Below, piece after piece: positions 1-11,300 of a stretch of DNA of 64,000 bases. A program made the translations under genes and the position numbers. Source of the stretch: Parelaphostrongylus tenuis (Eukaryota > Nematoda > Chromadorea > Rhabditida > Metastrongylidae); assembly GCA_019055375.1 (NCBI GenBank), contig JAHQIW010006477.1:1-64000 (forward strand), given 5' to 3'. A model generated the notes under the pieces. That model was not told the origin of the DNA and searched no databases. It saw only the letters and a list, made by a program, of their open reading frames with translations. Each line of letters starts with the position of its first letter. The first letter of the stretch is position 1.

Positions 1-169
1 TTTCCAGAATTCAAGCACGCTTATAAACACCGCGGATATTTAAGCTGTGGATTAGTTCCTCAGAGCAGAAAAAGAGCGTAGAAGACTTGTCTCCAAAGGG
101 TTGACAAATTTTATTGATTTTAAGGAGACAGTACTTATGTATCCATATATAATTGGTTCTTCTCCACTA

Positions 170-960
170 TCCGGAACAAATGAAGAAACGCTTCCCTTTC
201 TCTGTACAGAGATTTTCCATTGAACTTTTAGTAATCATTCGAAAGCTCAAATCTCTAACTACTAAGCTACGTTGGCTTTTTTTTTTGAAAAGAGCCTTTT
301 TAAAGCATTGTAGCAGGACAGAACTGTTCACTGGAGTTATGAACAACATTCGGTAGCGTAAACTTCGGCGATTCTAACGCTATGCTTTTTTTTCCTTGAA
401 ATACTGTTTTACTCCAATGAAACAGCGAAAATAAGATCGAGTTTCACATATCTTTTATATTCAGAAGCGTATCTGTTTGTAGGCCAGTGTATGTGCTGGG
501 GGAGTTAGCCGTAGGTTCCCCAGGCCATCGATTTGTCGACCGAGTTGGCGCGACTTACATGTGGAGTGCAATTTCTTACTTGATCTAGGGTGTTTACTTC
601 GCTTCGGAAGAAGTTATAGATGAAAAGTATGACTCTGATACTACAAGCATTTTCTCTCCACATTCATATACTTTTTGTGCTCCAAAAGTAGTAGTAAAGG
701 CTCGCGATCGGTGTAAAACATGATTTTATCTTGAATGCTACAGCGTTATAAATGGGTCTTTTCGAAAAAGAAGCACTTATCGAAGTAGCGAGAGATTTGA
801 GCTTTGATATCATTAGCACTCTCAAAAAAAACCTGTTCAGCCGAAAAAAGTCGCTATTTCGTTTGTTCCGGAATAACGGAAAAGAGCTTTGAAATTTGTA
901 TAAACTACAAAATCGATGTCGTAAGGAAGTAGCAGGCTTGGCCAGCATGTCGATACTTTC
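170..960. repeat. Abundant short interspersed repeat, two copies (family E)
   Basis: A segment at about 185-320 (plus) and another at about 740-910 (minus) share TTTTCCAT..TTAGTAATCATTCGAAAGCT, then CTACGT(T/G)GGC and a T-rich part. The same family recurs about 17 more times, for example near 2260, 11100, 11840, 34300, 34850, 38520, 40910, 41480, 53510, 53770, 56220, 56830, 57730, 59340, 59980 and 62490. It has no coding capacity and is probably a non-autonomous transposon. Confidence 0.6.
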
Positions 961-3198
961 CTTCCGTTCTGTCGTGATTGATTACACCATGATACAAAAT
1001 GACGTTTATTATGCTCAAAGACATTGAAAAAACGATGTCGTCGTAATCATATAGAGAAAAAAAATCAATTATTCAGGCAAATTCTACGACTCGTTGAGAT
1101 CAATAGGAAGAATTTTTGTTTGACGTCAGCTGTATTTTGTTGTTTCAATAGAAGAGATTTAAGTGTATACTTATGAGTTACTCGCTTCTGTATTGACTAT
1201 TGACATACTACGGAATTTTCATTGATGATCGTATCGCCGGCCGACTTCGGTATTATCCTATGCATCCCTAAACGAGACGCTCAGATGAATTGTTACATTG
1301 CCAGATATCACACTGAATAGTATTTTCGTCTAGTTTTCGCATGTATATCGGACTCGACCACCGTAGTTGATTCGACGAGGTGGTTTCTCACAGACGTCAA
1401 ATGTTATTCTAAGACAGGAGATCTCGTTTTCATACAGCAACCATGGTAGATAGTCATCTCTGAAATGGTAATACTTAGCATAGGATATCGTTGTTTCCTA
1501 TATCTATCTAATTCGGTTATATTTTATAAACTATTGTTAATATCCTAGCGTAGTCTCCATCCACGACCTTCACTCGCGTCCACTGCCGAAATATGAACTC
1601 ATAGTTGACATTGGGCTTGTTGGCAGGTTGTGGCAATTACTTATCTGTTCCATGCGGCTTATTTCCTACCTCTTTCTGAATTCTCACTCGGCTTCTTCTT
1701 ATGATAGACATTAACGTAAGCTTGTTTCTGTACAATATAAATAACTTTGTACTGTGAGTGTAAGATAGATGTTTTGTTACTTTCTTTCAATGATCATTGA
1801 TGAACTGGTATACTTCTACTGATATAGACAGTTATCATATGGGCTCAGATTTGGCCTTATAAAGTTCCATTTCTCTATCACACAAATTTAGTGGTTTTCT
1901 GTGATGAAGGAATATTTGTTTACTTCCCCACGCGATATTTACGTCATTTAAAACTTATTTATATCATTTTGAATTCTTTCCCATTAGTCTATGATAGGAA
2001 AACGTACTTGTGCCAGATATTCTTTCGATACTCGATGTACCATTGGCTAAATTTATCAAATTGTCCATTGTTGACGTCCCATGTACGACGTCGTTCTTCA
2101 AGCTCTCTAAATACGTGTGGATAAAAACATCCTAGTGACATTGATGGCAGACATTTATGCAACAGAGCACTGTTTATGCTTGAGCAGCTACATGACCTTT
2201 ATTGAAGGTATACGGAAATAACGGCCGCATTCAGTTCTAAATTATCATATCTCAATTGATAGGGGGCTTCGTTATAAACAGCAAAAAGTCCGAATCTACT
2301 AGTCCGACTGTGTTAATCCGTTCGGTACGGAGCCCTTTTTGATAATACCGCAAACTTCTGATATCATTCAGTAGATTAAATCTTGGCGATTTCCTTACTA
2401 TATTTGTGTTTGAGAACACCTTCTTAGTGCGATCTAACAACAAAAATAAGATTGCATTTCAACTTTGAAGCGCATTTTTTCTGCTCGGCTAGAGTTCATG
2501 GATGGCTTTTCAACAGAGTTCTAGTACTTATTCAATGGCCTGGAAACGATTTTGAAACTGGGTTTGGTTTTTGATAAAGTTTTCAAAGAGCGAAATAATC
2601 CTTTTCTCTCATCCTTGAAGATTTGTGCACCAAGGGCACATGATTGTGTAGAAGAAGTCATAGTGTATCAAAATATCAAAAAAAGTTCTTAAACTCTCAA
2701 AACGTAGAAAAAAAGTACAAGTAACAAAAATCGCACCTCGGGACGGCACTAAATATCGCTGGGCGCAGCACGGTTCGTGAGAATGTGTTTTTTGCTGATT
2801 ATTTGCGAATTTTTTCCGTTTCGAAAAAATCTCAGGTTTCTCGCACCAGCGCTTTAGAAGAGGTTTTTCCATCGTTCTGCAGGCTCTAGATTTTCTTTTC
2901 GTTTCGTATTGTCGCCATGAAGTTATGGAAAGTATTCGCTATGGGGTTCAAGCGAAGGCTCACTAATTTGTGTGTGAAATGTAGTTTTCTTTTCGCTCTT
3001 TTGTTGCTCTGTGAAAGCCTTCCTAAAAATAGAGGACGAACCTCCGAAACACCGGTGTATGACCCTGGCGTACCAACCTCTTTTTGAGCTTAAATCATTC
3101 TTTTTTGGGATTATATTGAATGTTTTTTTGGGGGTTTCAAAAACAGTCGATCTTTTGAATTAGTTTTGATCTAACAGCAAAAATCTGTCGACTGAGAG

Positions 3199-3240
3199 GT
3201 GGTGATGGTACAGTGTCATAGTACACTGTGCCATCACCAC
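3199..3240. repeat. 18-bp stem hairpin inside the retrozyme-like unit
   Basis: The segments at 3199-3216 and 3223-3240 are complementary over 18 positions with one T-G wobble, separated by six bases. It lies inside the single full copy of the unit and would give the RNA a stable rod-like arm. Confidence 0.85.
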
Positions 3241-3284
3241 ATACGCCTCCCTCCTTGCTTCAATGCAGGGCTGAATGTGGGGCG

Positions 3285-3335
3285 GGGGCCACTGATGAGG
3301 AGGACGAACCTCCGAAACACCGGTGTATGACCCTG
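3285..3335 (+). ncRNA. Hammerhead ribozyme, type I layout, complete core
   Basis: The core CTGATGA is at 3292-3298. Stem II is GGAGG/CCTCC (3299-3303 with 3309-3313, loop ACGAA). GAAA is at 3314-3317. Stem III is ACACC/GGTGT, a loopless palindrome at 3317-3326, and A3327 is the predicted cleavage nucleotide in GTA. Stem I is GGGCCA (3286-3291) with TGACCC (3328-3333), with one C-A mismatch. All invariant core positions are present. A palindromic stem III without a loop is typical of hammerheads that act best as dimers. Confidence 0.82.
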
Positions 3336-4194
3336 GCGTACCAACCCCTTTTTTGAGCTTAAATCATTCTTTTTTTGGGAATTATATTGAATGTTTTTTT
3401 GGGGGTTTCAAAAACACTCGATCTTTTGAATTACTTCCTAAAAATACTTTCGGGCTTCATAATTTCCGAGATTTGAATTATCGAAAGGCTGTGGAAGTCA
3501 GCGAAAGGATTTCTACACCTAGCCGATGAATAAAACAAACCAAGTGTGACACATAGTCTTCTTTTTGCTGCTACGACGCACACAGTATGCATTTGAGGAA
3601 GCTAGCACGGTATTGAAATCACCGCAATTTAGGCTTTTGAATAATTACTAAAGGTCTCTACCGAGAGAAGAAGGGTATTAGAAATGTATGTTTTTCAAGA
3701 TGCTAGCGCTACCGAACGGGTCAAAATCTGGATTATAGTGCGCAGCGAAACGTATCTTTTCAGTTCTTCTTCGTTGAAGCTTTTATTCTGAACACAGTAA
3801 AAAAATGAACAAGTAGGATTTTTGTCAGCTTGACAAGATGGTGTTCCCCAGTGCGTTATTGCTTTTTACAGCTAATGCAATTACGAGGGGCGCCTGGCCT
3901 TGAATGTTCTGAAAAAATTTCAATTCCAGCTGGTTCGCAACTGAGAGACTTATAAAGGAGCGAGGAACTGTTTTCTTTTCGTGAATGTTGAATAGTTCAT
4001 ATTGCATACTCTGGAACATAATATGTAGTATCATCTTCAATACTCTTTACGCTGTTTTTGAATCTTGTAACTACATCAGTAGAAAAGGTACGGGATTCGA
4101 AAAAAACTAGTCAATCGCTACAGTAGACAGGGCCGTGAACGTATCAATATAGTTCAGTGTTCTAAAGGGGTGGTGCTCCCAACATATTGCAAAA

Positions 4195-7131
4195 TTATTC
4201 TCGTTTAACCAACTTCGCTACAGTGTCTTCAATTTGTGCCTCCTTCAGCAAACGCTTTCGTTCAATGGCTCCAGTTGCATTGAATGCTAGACGAATCTTG
4301 GCAATCACCGAACCCTGGAAACTGTTTCGTATTCTTTCAGCAGTGGCACACGATGAATCAGTGGTGACTACGGATGTGAAATGTAGTGGACAGAGATGTG
4401 GAAAGCGAGGAGATATTTTAAATCTTGTAAATCCAAGAAAAAAAAATTCTCTTCGAAAATAGCATTAAATAATAGCCTATACAGAAACTGCTTAACTCAC
4501 ATGACCGACTTGTTGTAAACTCGCCAATGCACTTCTATAGTCACCTCTGTCTCCTTGTAAGAAATCCATCTCACAGTCACCGTCAGAATCGAAAGCTGCC
4601 CAGTCATTGAAGCAGAATTCCTGAAATAATCACGGGCTCGTAAGCACCGTTGCTACCTTACTCTATAACAAGATTATTTTTTTAATTTGAAGAATTAAGA
4701 GTCGAGCTGATTTCGTGATATTTCAGTGAATCGTCACGTACTAGCGGTCATATTTGTGCACAAAATTGCTTGTTTGTTTATCCATTTATTTCTCCATAGA
4801 ATTCTTATAAAAGCTTTTCCAAGTTCTGATATTGCATATTAATGGTATATGTATGTTCCGACGGTTTTCTCCCATTTCATCAGTACCACACTTCCTTCAC
4901 TAAGACTAACAAAGTGGGGGGTGGGGACGTTCCCCAGTCCTCGTCAAGCGAAATATCGCATGTTGCATCGTCTTGTTTTTCATTAGATGTTTGCGTCTGT
5001 TTACAAGGCAATATTCAAATATAATAACAGCAGGGAAATATCGGCTGAAAACAGTATGGTGCACCACGCGCTATTTCCCCTGGCAAGCTCTTTGGCATGT
5101 TCTCTCTTTGATACTCTTGCTTAGTGTGGGGCGTGTCGTACTTGCTGATGACGGGTCAAACCGTCAAAACGTAGTCCGTGAAATATTATTGAAAATCGCT
5201 AACGAGGTTTTTTTTTTTCAAAATCAGATCAATGAAGGCAATATGCATCAATCATAACCTTTCTGAATGTGTAATAACCGGGTCGTTTGGGACATTTGAT
5301 ACCACGCAGTTGATTCGCAATTGAGTCCGCCATTCCGGAGCTGCCATGGTCGATTTCGGTTAGAGCATGGCACACGTCACAGTAGTAACTAAAATATTAT
5401 TTCTCCTCGAAAAAGTGTATTAAAGTATAACGTATTTGAGCGACTATGGCTCTGTTGGAGAATTTCTCTCGAAATTCCATTAGTCGCTACATGTACAGTA
5501 ACTTATAAATGTAAATGAGCTTTCCGATAATTTTTTTTTGGCAAATTGCTATAGGATTTTTTTTCGACAATCAAGAGTGAATTGTCCTTACCAATTGTTG
5601 CCGAAACCTCCACATCCATTACTAGAAGCATTCTGACATTTCAAATTCGAGAAATCTTTCACATTCCACCACTGGTACTCTGCTTTGGCGAAGAATGAGT
5701 TCCCAATTACATTCGGGTCGTCTTTGACCTGAAATTTCCAATAGTTGAATGGTTAAATGCAAATGTGGCTGACTTCTGGCAATATTTCAGGTAACGTCCC
5801 ACTAAAAACCTCGTAGCCTGTAGTTACTCACTCGCAAACTCTTTATCTCAAGTGTGAAGCACCCGGGTAGACGTAGGACTTCTGGCTTGATATGGATCTG
5901 ACCGGGAATTATCTCCAACAAACGTCTTGCACCGGGACGCGCTGTAAGATTCTTTGTCAGGAATGTAAGCTAGATGTGTAATGAAAGACTCTGTTGGTTC
6001 AAAACTGATGGATTTTGGTATATTGTTTCATCAAATACTATAAAAGACGCATCGTAAAACTGACGTCATCGTAAAACGTAAAAGTTACCAGAACGCCTCA
6101 TCTGCCCTTTCAGATGTGTACAAGAGCATGTAAGGTATCCAGTAATGTAGAGTGATGCAAAACTTTTTGCCTCTAGCGGGACTCTAACCCCTATCTCACC
6201 CTTTCCGGAGGGGAGAAAGGGGGGGGGGGGAAACTCTAATCCTTTGCACTAGCACATCCGTTTTGACACCCTTTCTACACCACAACGCTTGTATGTGTCA
6301 GCAATGAACGGTCAACGGTTTCGCTCAGGTAATCGGCATCGACACTGGGCCAAGTCACGCTGACAAATGTTGTACATTATTCTGCACATCACTCGGTATA
6401 CCTATAACATCGTACCACCGCTAAAATCGGTTAGATAGAAGGAATTCTTTCAATCATCCAAGGCACAATATCTGCAATATCTGTCAGCGTGACTGGATTC
6501 AAAGTCGATACCGACTGCCTCGGCCAAACTGTTGACGATTAGTTGCTGACAGATAGATGCGTTGTAACGTAGAAAGAGTGGTGGCAAAACGGGCGTCAGT
6601 AGTGCAGCTGGTTAGAGCACACGCCTCCGAATAGTGTAAAATGCGGGTTCGAGTCCCGCCTGACGCGAAAAGATCTGCACATATACACCATTGGGTATAT
6701 CTATGGCATCATTCCACCCCTATAAGTGGTTAAATAAAAAGAATTTTATTTGAGCATCTAGTGTATGCGGTGATCATGGAAGAACTTCGAGAACCCTCTT
6801 TATCCTAATCTCACTTTGGGTGAGTTCGATTGTGAAATCAAAGAGGACAATACGAGTGCAGAAAACCTATTTCAGTTGCAATTTTGGCTAACATATATAC
6901 CACAGTTACTCATCTGATGTGGATTTGATGACGCTAAGTTCCACCTAGTCCTACTACATCTAACATGGGATTTTATATGTGAATTTTTACGTAAAGATTC
7001 TTATAACTCTAGGAAATTTCTAAAAAGACTCACTGCATGAAGTATCAGCTCGACCGGGTATCAACCAAACATCCTGATAGTCGCATTTACTTTTCGCTTT
7101 CCGCCGTATATCATTAAATTTCGTTCCACTT
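4195..7131 (-). CDS. Cysteine-rich, probably secreted nematode protein (5' end not found)
   Basis: Six exons read on the minus strand: 7034-7131, 5832-5941, 5592-5728, 5259-5388, 4501-4620 and 4195-4367, the last ending in TAA. Together they give about 254 residues. The first four junctions have GT donors, TTTCAG-like acceptors and matching phases, which is strong evidence of a real gene. The product has about a dozen cysteines, including a CYYCDVC cluster, an acidic DSDGDCEMD patch and two N-glycosylation sequons (NAS, NAT), and a charged C-terminus ending KLVKRE. This composition suggests an extracellular or lumenal protein. I do not recognise the family and assign no function. The first exon found needs a phase-2 partner upstream, so at least one 5' exon, presumably with a signal peptide, is missing; none was found up to 28 kb. 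The last junction (donor after CAT at 4501, acceptor before 4367) is one base out of phase. Confidence 0.87.
6593..6666 (+). repeat. tRNA-like SINE head
   Basis: The acceptor arm GCGTCAG/CTGACGC, D stem GTGC/GCAC and T arm GCGGG-TTCGAGT-CCCGC (B box) all fold perfectly. The anticodon stem is mispaired and position 33 is not T, so this is a tRNA-derived SINE promoter or pseudogene rather than a working tRNA. The body continues to about 6760, and a diverged copy lies at about 50695-50860. Confidence 0.6.
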
Positions 7132-8013
7132 CTGGACATAAAGATTCATTATTCAAATAATTCTTGCCCATCTTTTTATCATTCGCTTCTCTCTTCTTTG
7201 CTATATTAAACGTACCTGTACAACGCTCTACATTGCGGGTCTAATATATCACAATTCAGTTGACAATATACAAAACTGATTAAAGCTGATAGGCCTAACA
7301 ACCGGTGCATCTGCAACTTGTAAGTTTAATTATGGACGGCTTTGACAGTGCTGTTCAAAAAGAACGAATACCTTAACATTCATTCAAGCGCAGGTATTCA
7401 GAAGAATTGCGAAAACACAAGGGGAATCAAAGCGAACGAGACAGGCTTCAATTCTAGATTTTGTGAAGTAAAAGATGATTAGTTTGAGAATAAGATTTTT
7501 TCAGCTCCATATACCGATACCATTGTATGTGCTGAGATATCTTTGTGATACATTTGCGGTGATATACGAAATATATGGTTTTACACTACCAAGAATAAAA
7601 CAACTCTCCAATTCTAGACGAATTATTTACGATCAATCCAACCTTACTACTTCGCACAACCGCCATCAAGATCTGTATATTTTTCTTGGAATTTATCAAT
7701 CTTGTTGTTCTCCTGAGGCAATTTTTCTGTGCCTTTAAGTAACTTTTCTAAGGGACTGTTATGTCAGATTTCCAAGTGGCAAAATAACTGTGATTTCTTC
7801 CATTTGTGACTGCCAGACAAGTTATTGATATCATTTATGCTATAGCAGTACTTTCCATAAAATTATTACGACCTATATTCTCAAGACTTTTAATTATTAT
7901 GAAATTATACATTTCCTTCGAGTGCTTTATTAAGACCACGCTCAAATTTCAATAAATCCTTCCATTATTATTTGAGCCAACTTGTCATGTGGTCTGGTAA
8001 GGGCTCTTGTACA

Positions 8014-8056
8014 GCCCGATACACGTGTCTCGTCTTTACAGACTCGTCAGTCGGGC
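8014..8056 (-). ncRNA. Hammerhead ribozyme in left arm, one core change
   Basis: This is the reverse-complement partner of the right-arm motif. All stems match the right-arm copy, with core CTGACGA at 8044-8050. The conserved GAAA reads GAGA (8028-8031), a change in an invariant core position that should weaken or abolish cleavage. Confidence 0.72.
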
Positions 8057-8326
8057 AGAAGCCGTCGTCTTTCGATATTTTTGAAGTCAGTTCTCTCGGG
8101 AGCTTTGCTCCCTTACATAGAGTTATCGAAGACGTACGTTTTACACTCTATGTCAAGCGAAATTTTCACTTAACAGTGCAAAAACAATCGAGTGCAAAAA
8201 CACTCTGTGTTAGGTGAAATTTTCGCTTGACGTAGAGTGTAAAACGTACGTCTTCGATAACTCTATGTAAGGGAGCAGAGCTCCTGAGAGAACTGACTTC
8301 AAAAATATCGAAAGACAACGGGTTCT

Positions 8327-8369
8327 GCCCGACTGACGAGTCTGTAAAGACGAAACACGTGTATCGGGC
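8327..8369 (+). ncRNA. Hammerhead ribozyme in right arm of foldback element, intact core
   Basis: Stem I is GCCCGA (8327-8332) with TCGGGC (8364-8369), perfectly paired. The core CTGACGA is at 8333-8339. Stem II is GTC/GAC (8340-8342 with 8349-8351, loop TGTAAA). GAAA is at 8352-8355. Stem III is ACAC/GTGT (8355-8362), a loopless palindrome, and A8363 is the predicted cleavage nucleotide. Every conserved hammerhead position is met. Confidence 0.85.
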
Positions 8370-11300
8370 TGTACAAGAGCCCTTACCAGACCACATGACA
8401 AGTTGGCTCAAATATTATGAAGTTTTTGGTAGTCGTTGGAAAACTAGCATCATTTGGAATCCTTTCTAGATTAATCGATGTGAAAAAAAGGCTGAAGTTG
8501 ACAGTACTATTACAAATGTGGAATCTGACTCAGTAGCGGAAGTACCTGGCTTTATTGCTACTGGGTATACAATAATAAGAAAATCAACGTCATTTACTAG
8601 CAAGTAAAATCACTCATTTTTTTACATGACTCGTCATCACGTGTGCTGTACGGATCCCAGCACTTATTACAGTCAATTCGTTTTTTCGAATTCATGCTCC
8701 ACAAAGGTCGTTGAACATTCGTGTATTGTTTCGTCTGTTACCTTGAGGATTTCGCCTTCATTATGCATGTCATTGAATGTCGGTGGAAACGATTCTCTTT
8801 ACGATTTTGAGGACAAATGAACAAATACGTCTCAATTCGATCATAAGCTAGAATAAGTATAATTTCAGTTATTTCTATATGTAGAAAGGGACTGGTATTA
8901 TAGTGATCAAGGTGCCGGTTATCACTGAAACAGTGCTGGGCTCGACTTCGTCATGGTCTCACATCTTCTCATCCTTCCAGGTTTGGGAAATAATATCACA
9001 CTTATCTGGGAAGAATTTGTCTCTGCAGTCAAACTGGGAACACTCTAGCCCGGCTAGCTCGAGTCTCCAGAAAGCATTAACTGGACCGACAAACGAGTTT
9101 CATGAGAAAGGCGCCAATCACTAACAGCAGCCGAAACTACGCGCGAAAATTATTGGAATGGTTGAGAATGATGGATGCGAGGAAACGAATCGGATGCAAC
9201 AAGTGCTAAAATCGCCATAGATGTGAAAAATGAGCTGTGTAAGGAACACTTAGGAGGCTTATCAACTCAATCTATTTCGAGAACGATTTCTGTCTAATCC
9301 CTTTTCTTGTTGTTGTCGATGTTGGTGATTTGCTTTGCGATTTGTGACCTGACATAACAAAACTATTGTTTTAATTTATTAAGGCTATCATGGTACGAGT
9401 AGACTTAATCAAGATCTTGAGGAAGAAAGAAAGAAATGGTCCATAAGTGTTTGGCTTCAGATAGTTCAAGAATTTGGGAAGAAATGTTATATGACAGATC
9501 ATGATGAAACAGCTCTCTGTTGATTCCGTATTGTGGTATCGACGTAATTGAACCACTGGAAAGTATTTTGCTGTGAGTATATCTAGAAAGATACCTGAGA
9601 GGTTAAGAGCACAACAGCTTTGTAAAAGAGACTTTACGCCGTCGCCGTATGCGAATGAATGGCATATTTGCTTCTATTTAGTCCATGTTACTATGAGCCA
9701 TCACAAAAACACATTGCTATCAGCATCTGTAAGCGTTTTGCACCTTTGTTATGTCTACTTCGGTGTTTTTTATATTCACACAATACATGCAATATCCTTG
9801 ATACTCACAGCGACTGTATTGAAGTGGAAGTTAAATTACCCTTTCAATGAAGTCATTCAAAAACGGTGCACTGTAAATTGCTCAGTACAGAAATCAACTT
9901 TCTAAGGACCTCTAGTGACACAGCATCTGTTCTGCATAGGCCATCGATCAAAGCTAGATGTTTTAGATCAAAGTTGTGCACCGCAATTAACCCGCTCGGG
10001 ACGGCGTGCACCTGTGCTAGTACACCATTGATTAAAGGCTTTTCTCAGTGGGCAGAGATCTTCCACGAAAATGTAGTAACCATGCGGAAGCCCAAATCCC
10101 AGCGTTTGAATAATGTGCCGTATTTTTGAAAAGCCCTTCTCCTTGTGCTGTAGTAGCGAAAATGACATCATGTTTCACACTCAGTTCGCTTTGTTTGCGC
10201 GGCTACAGTCTGTGGATGGCTTTTCACTAGGCTTTTGGCAGTCATTCAGTAGCTCAAATGTCGGCATTTTCCATCCTAAAACTTAATTTCAAAAAGGTTT
10301 TTCTTATAATGTTATAAGAGCAAATAGGAGATACGTTTGACACCCAAAGTAATTCGTTAGTTGCTCGAATATCGTATAAGGATAATTGATACTTATAAGT
10401 AACATTCATGTTAGAGGTATTTTTCCGCTACGCAAAATAGAATATTTCAGAGGAGACTCACACAAAAGTATTCAAGTAAAATGAACGTTTATGCGTCAAG
10501 AAATCGATGTTTCTTGGGAAAACACATCCTTGCAAAAAGGAGTTCATTTCCAGCTGGTAATAAACACTTTCTCCTTATTCATTTACGTTTCTGTAGTCAT
10601 TTGAAGGTTCGAAGAATGCTGATTTATAAATAAACTATCACAATCCGCTGAGTCGACCACTTCCGGAGGCGCTCCTCCGAAAACAGTGAATGCCGAATTA
10701 CAATAATGAACCAGCAATTAATATGCGTACATACTAATTTCCACTACGAATAAATCGTAGAAATCAACTAATTCCATGTATCCAAGCCATGAAAGTAAGG
10801 AGCGATACTCTCGGAAAGCGGCCGGGTGGACCAGTTCTGTAGTTTATTGGTGGACGATTACAATTATCTGCACGTAGTTACACTGATGCTATTTTGCGAG
10901 GTTGAAAAATGAGGGTGGTACAGGGTATCGCCTTGAGGACAATTAACTAGAAAATTACGTAGAATACGTAAAGTGAGCTGTATGTGCAGTGACAAATGAT
11001 ACAACTATGAGTAATGATCATTATAAAGTACGGATAGATATCAAAGGATTACCTATAGAACCATAGCAGAAAAGATCGGTCTTTTCTGATTAAGAGGGAA
11101 CAAATGAAAAATTGATCTCATTCGCTGGAGAAGAACTTTCCATAGGAGTACTAGTAACCATTTGAAAGCTGAAACTTGAGGCTATCGCGCCACGTCGCCG
11201 GTTTTTGGGAACACCCTCTTAAACGTTGTAGCATCCTTATCAAAAGTTATGTTCCGCACTCGCCTTTTGTCTTCATTCTTATCGCGCGTATAATTCGCTG

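Larger units (their letters stand above)
3032..3433. mobile_element. Retrozyme-like element: 1.5 tandem copies of a 268-bp unit with a hammerhead ribozyme
   Basis: Bases 3032-3299 and 3300-3433 are tandem copies of one unit. The second copy stops half way and differs from the first by a few bases. The insertion is bounded by an exact 13-base direct repeat, CTTCCTAAAAATA (3019-3031 and 3434-3446), which is a target-site duplication of retrotransposition size. The unit junction forms a complete hammerhead ribozyme, and the equivalent cleavage positions, after 3059 and after 3327, are 268 bases apart. An 18-bp hairpin lies inside the unit (3199-3240). There is no protein-coding capacity. Small non-coding retroelements carrying hammerheads in tandem (retrozymes) are known in plants and animals, and this matches that design. 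Assignment to that group is inference. Confidence 0.78.
447..4194. other. Gene-free sequence downstream of the cysteine-rich gene
   Basis: Apart from the family E copies and the hammerhead element described separately, I see no coding exons. Short open frames on both strands lack splice signals and protein-like composition. A GGGACGGC-type repeat at about 2730-2880 is also echoed at about 9985-10080. Confidence 0.5.
7971..8412. mobile_element. 442-bp foldback element with a hammerhead ribozyme in each arm
   Basis: Arms of about 205 bp (7971-8175 and 8208-8412) are near-perfect reverse complements, so both strands show the same decoy open frame beginning MSQLVMWSGK. The termini are TTTGAGCC/GGCTCAAA. 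The identical 5-mers TATTA at 7966-7970 and 8413-8417 look like a target-site duplication. The centre (8176-8207) holds two copies of AGTGCAAAAACA. Each arm holds a hammerhead motif directed outward. There is no transposase, so it is non-autonomous. The long arms suggest a foldback or MITE, but the ribozymes suggest that an RNA-based element may have been duplicated head to head. Confidence 0.85.

Noticed and set aside
5140..5185. Hammerhead-like CTGATGA with CGG/CCG stem and CAAAAC
   Set aside because: GAAA is missing, there is an extra base at the junction and the flanks do not pair as stem I.
6593..6666. Functional tRNA gene
   Set aside because: Acceptor, D and T arms fold, but the anticodon stem is mispaired and position 33 is not T, and it is the head of a repeated element.
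7972..8411. Two 81-codon open frames with almost identical proteins on opposite strands
   Set aside because: They are the two arms of the foldback element read in each direction, not genes.
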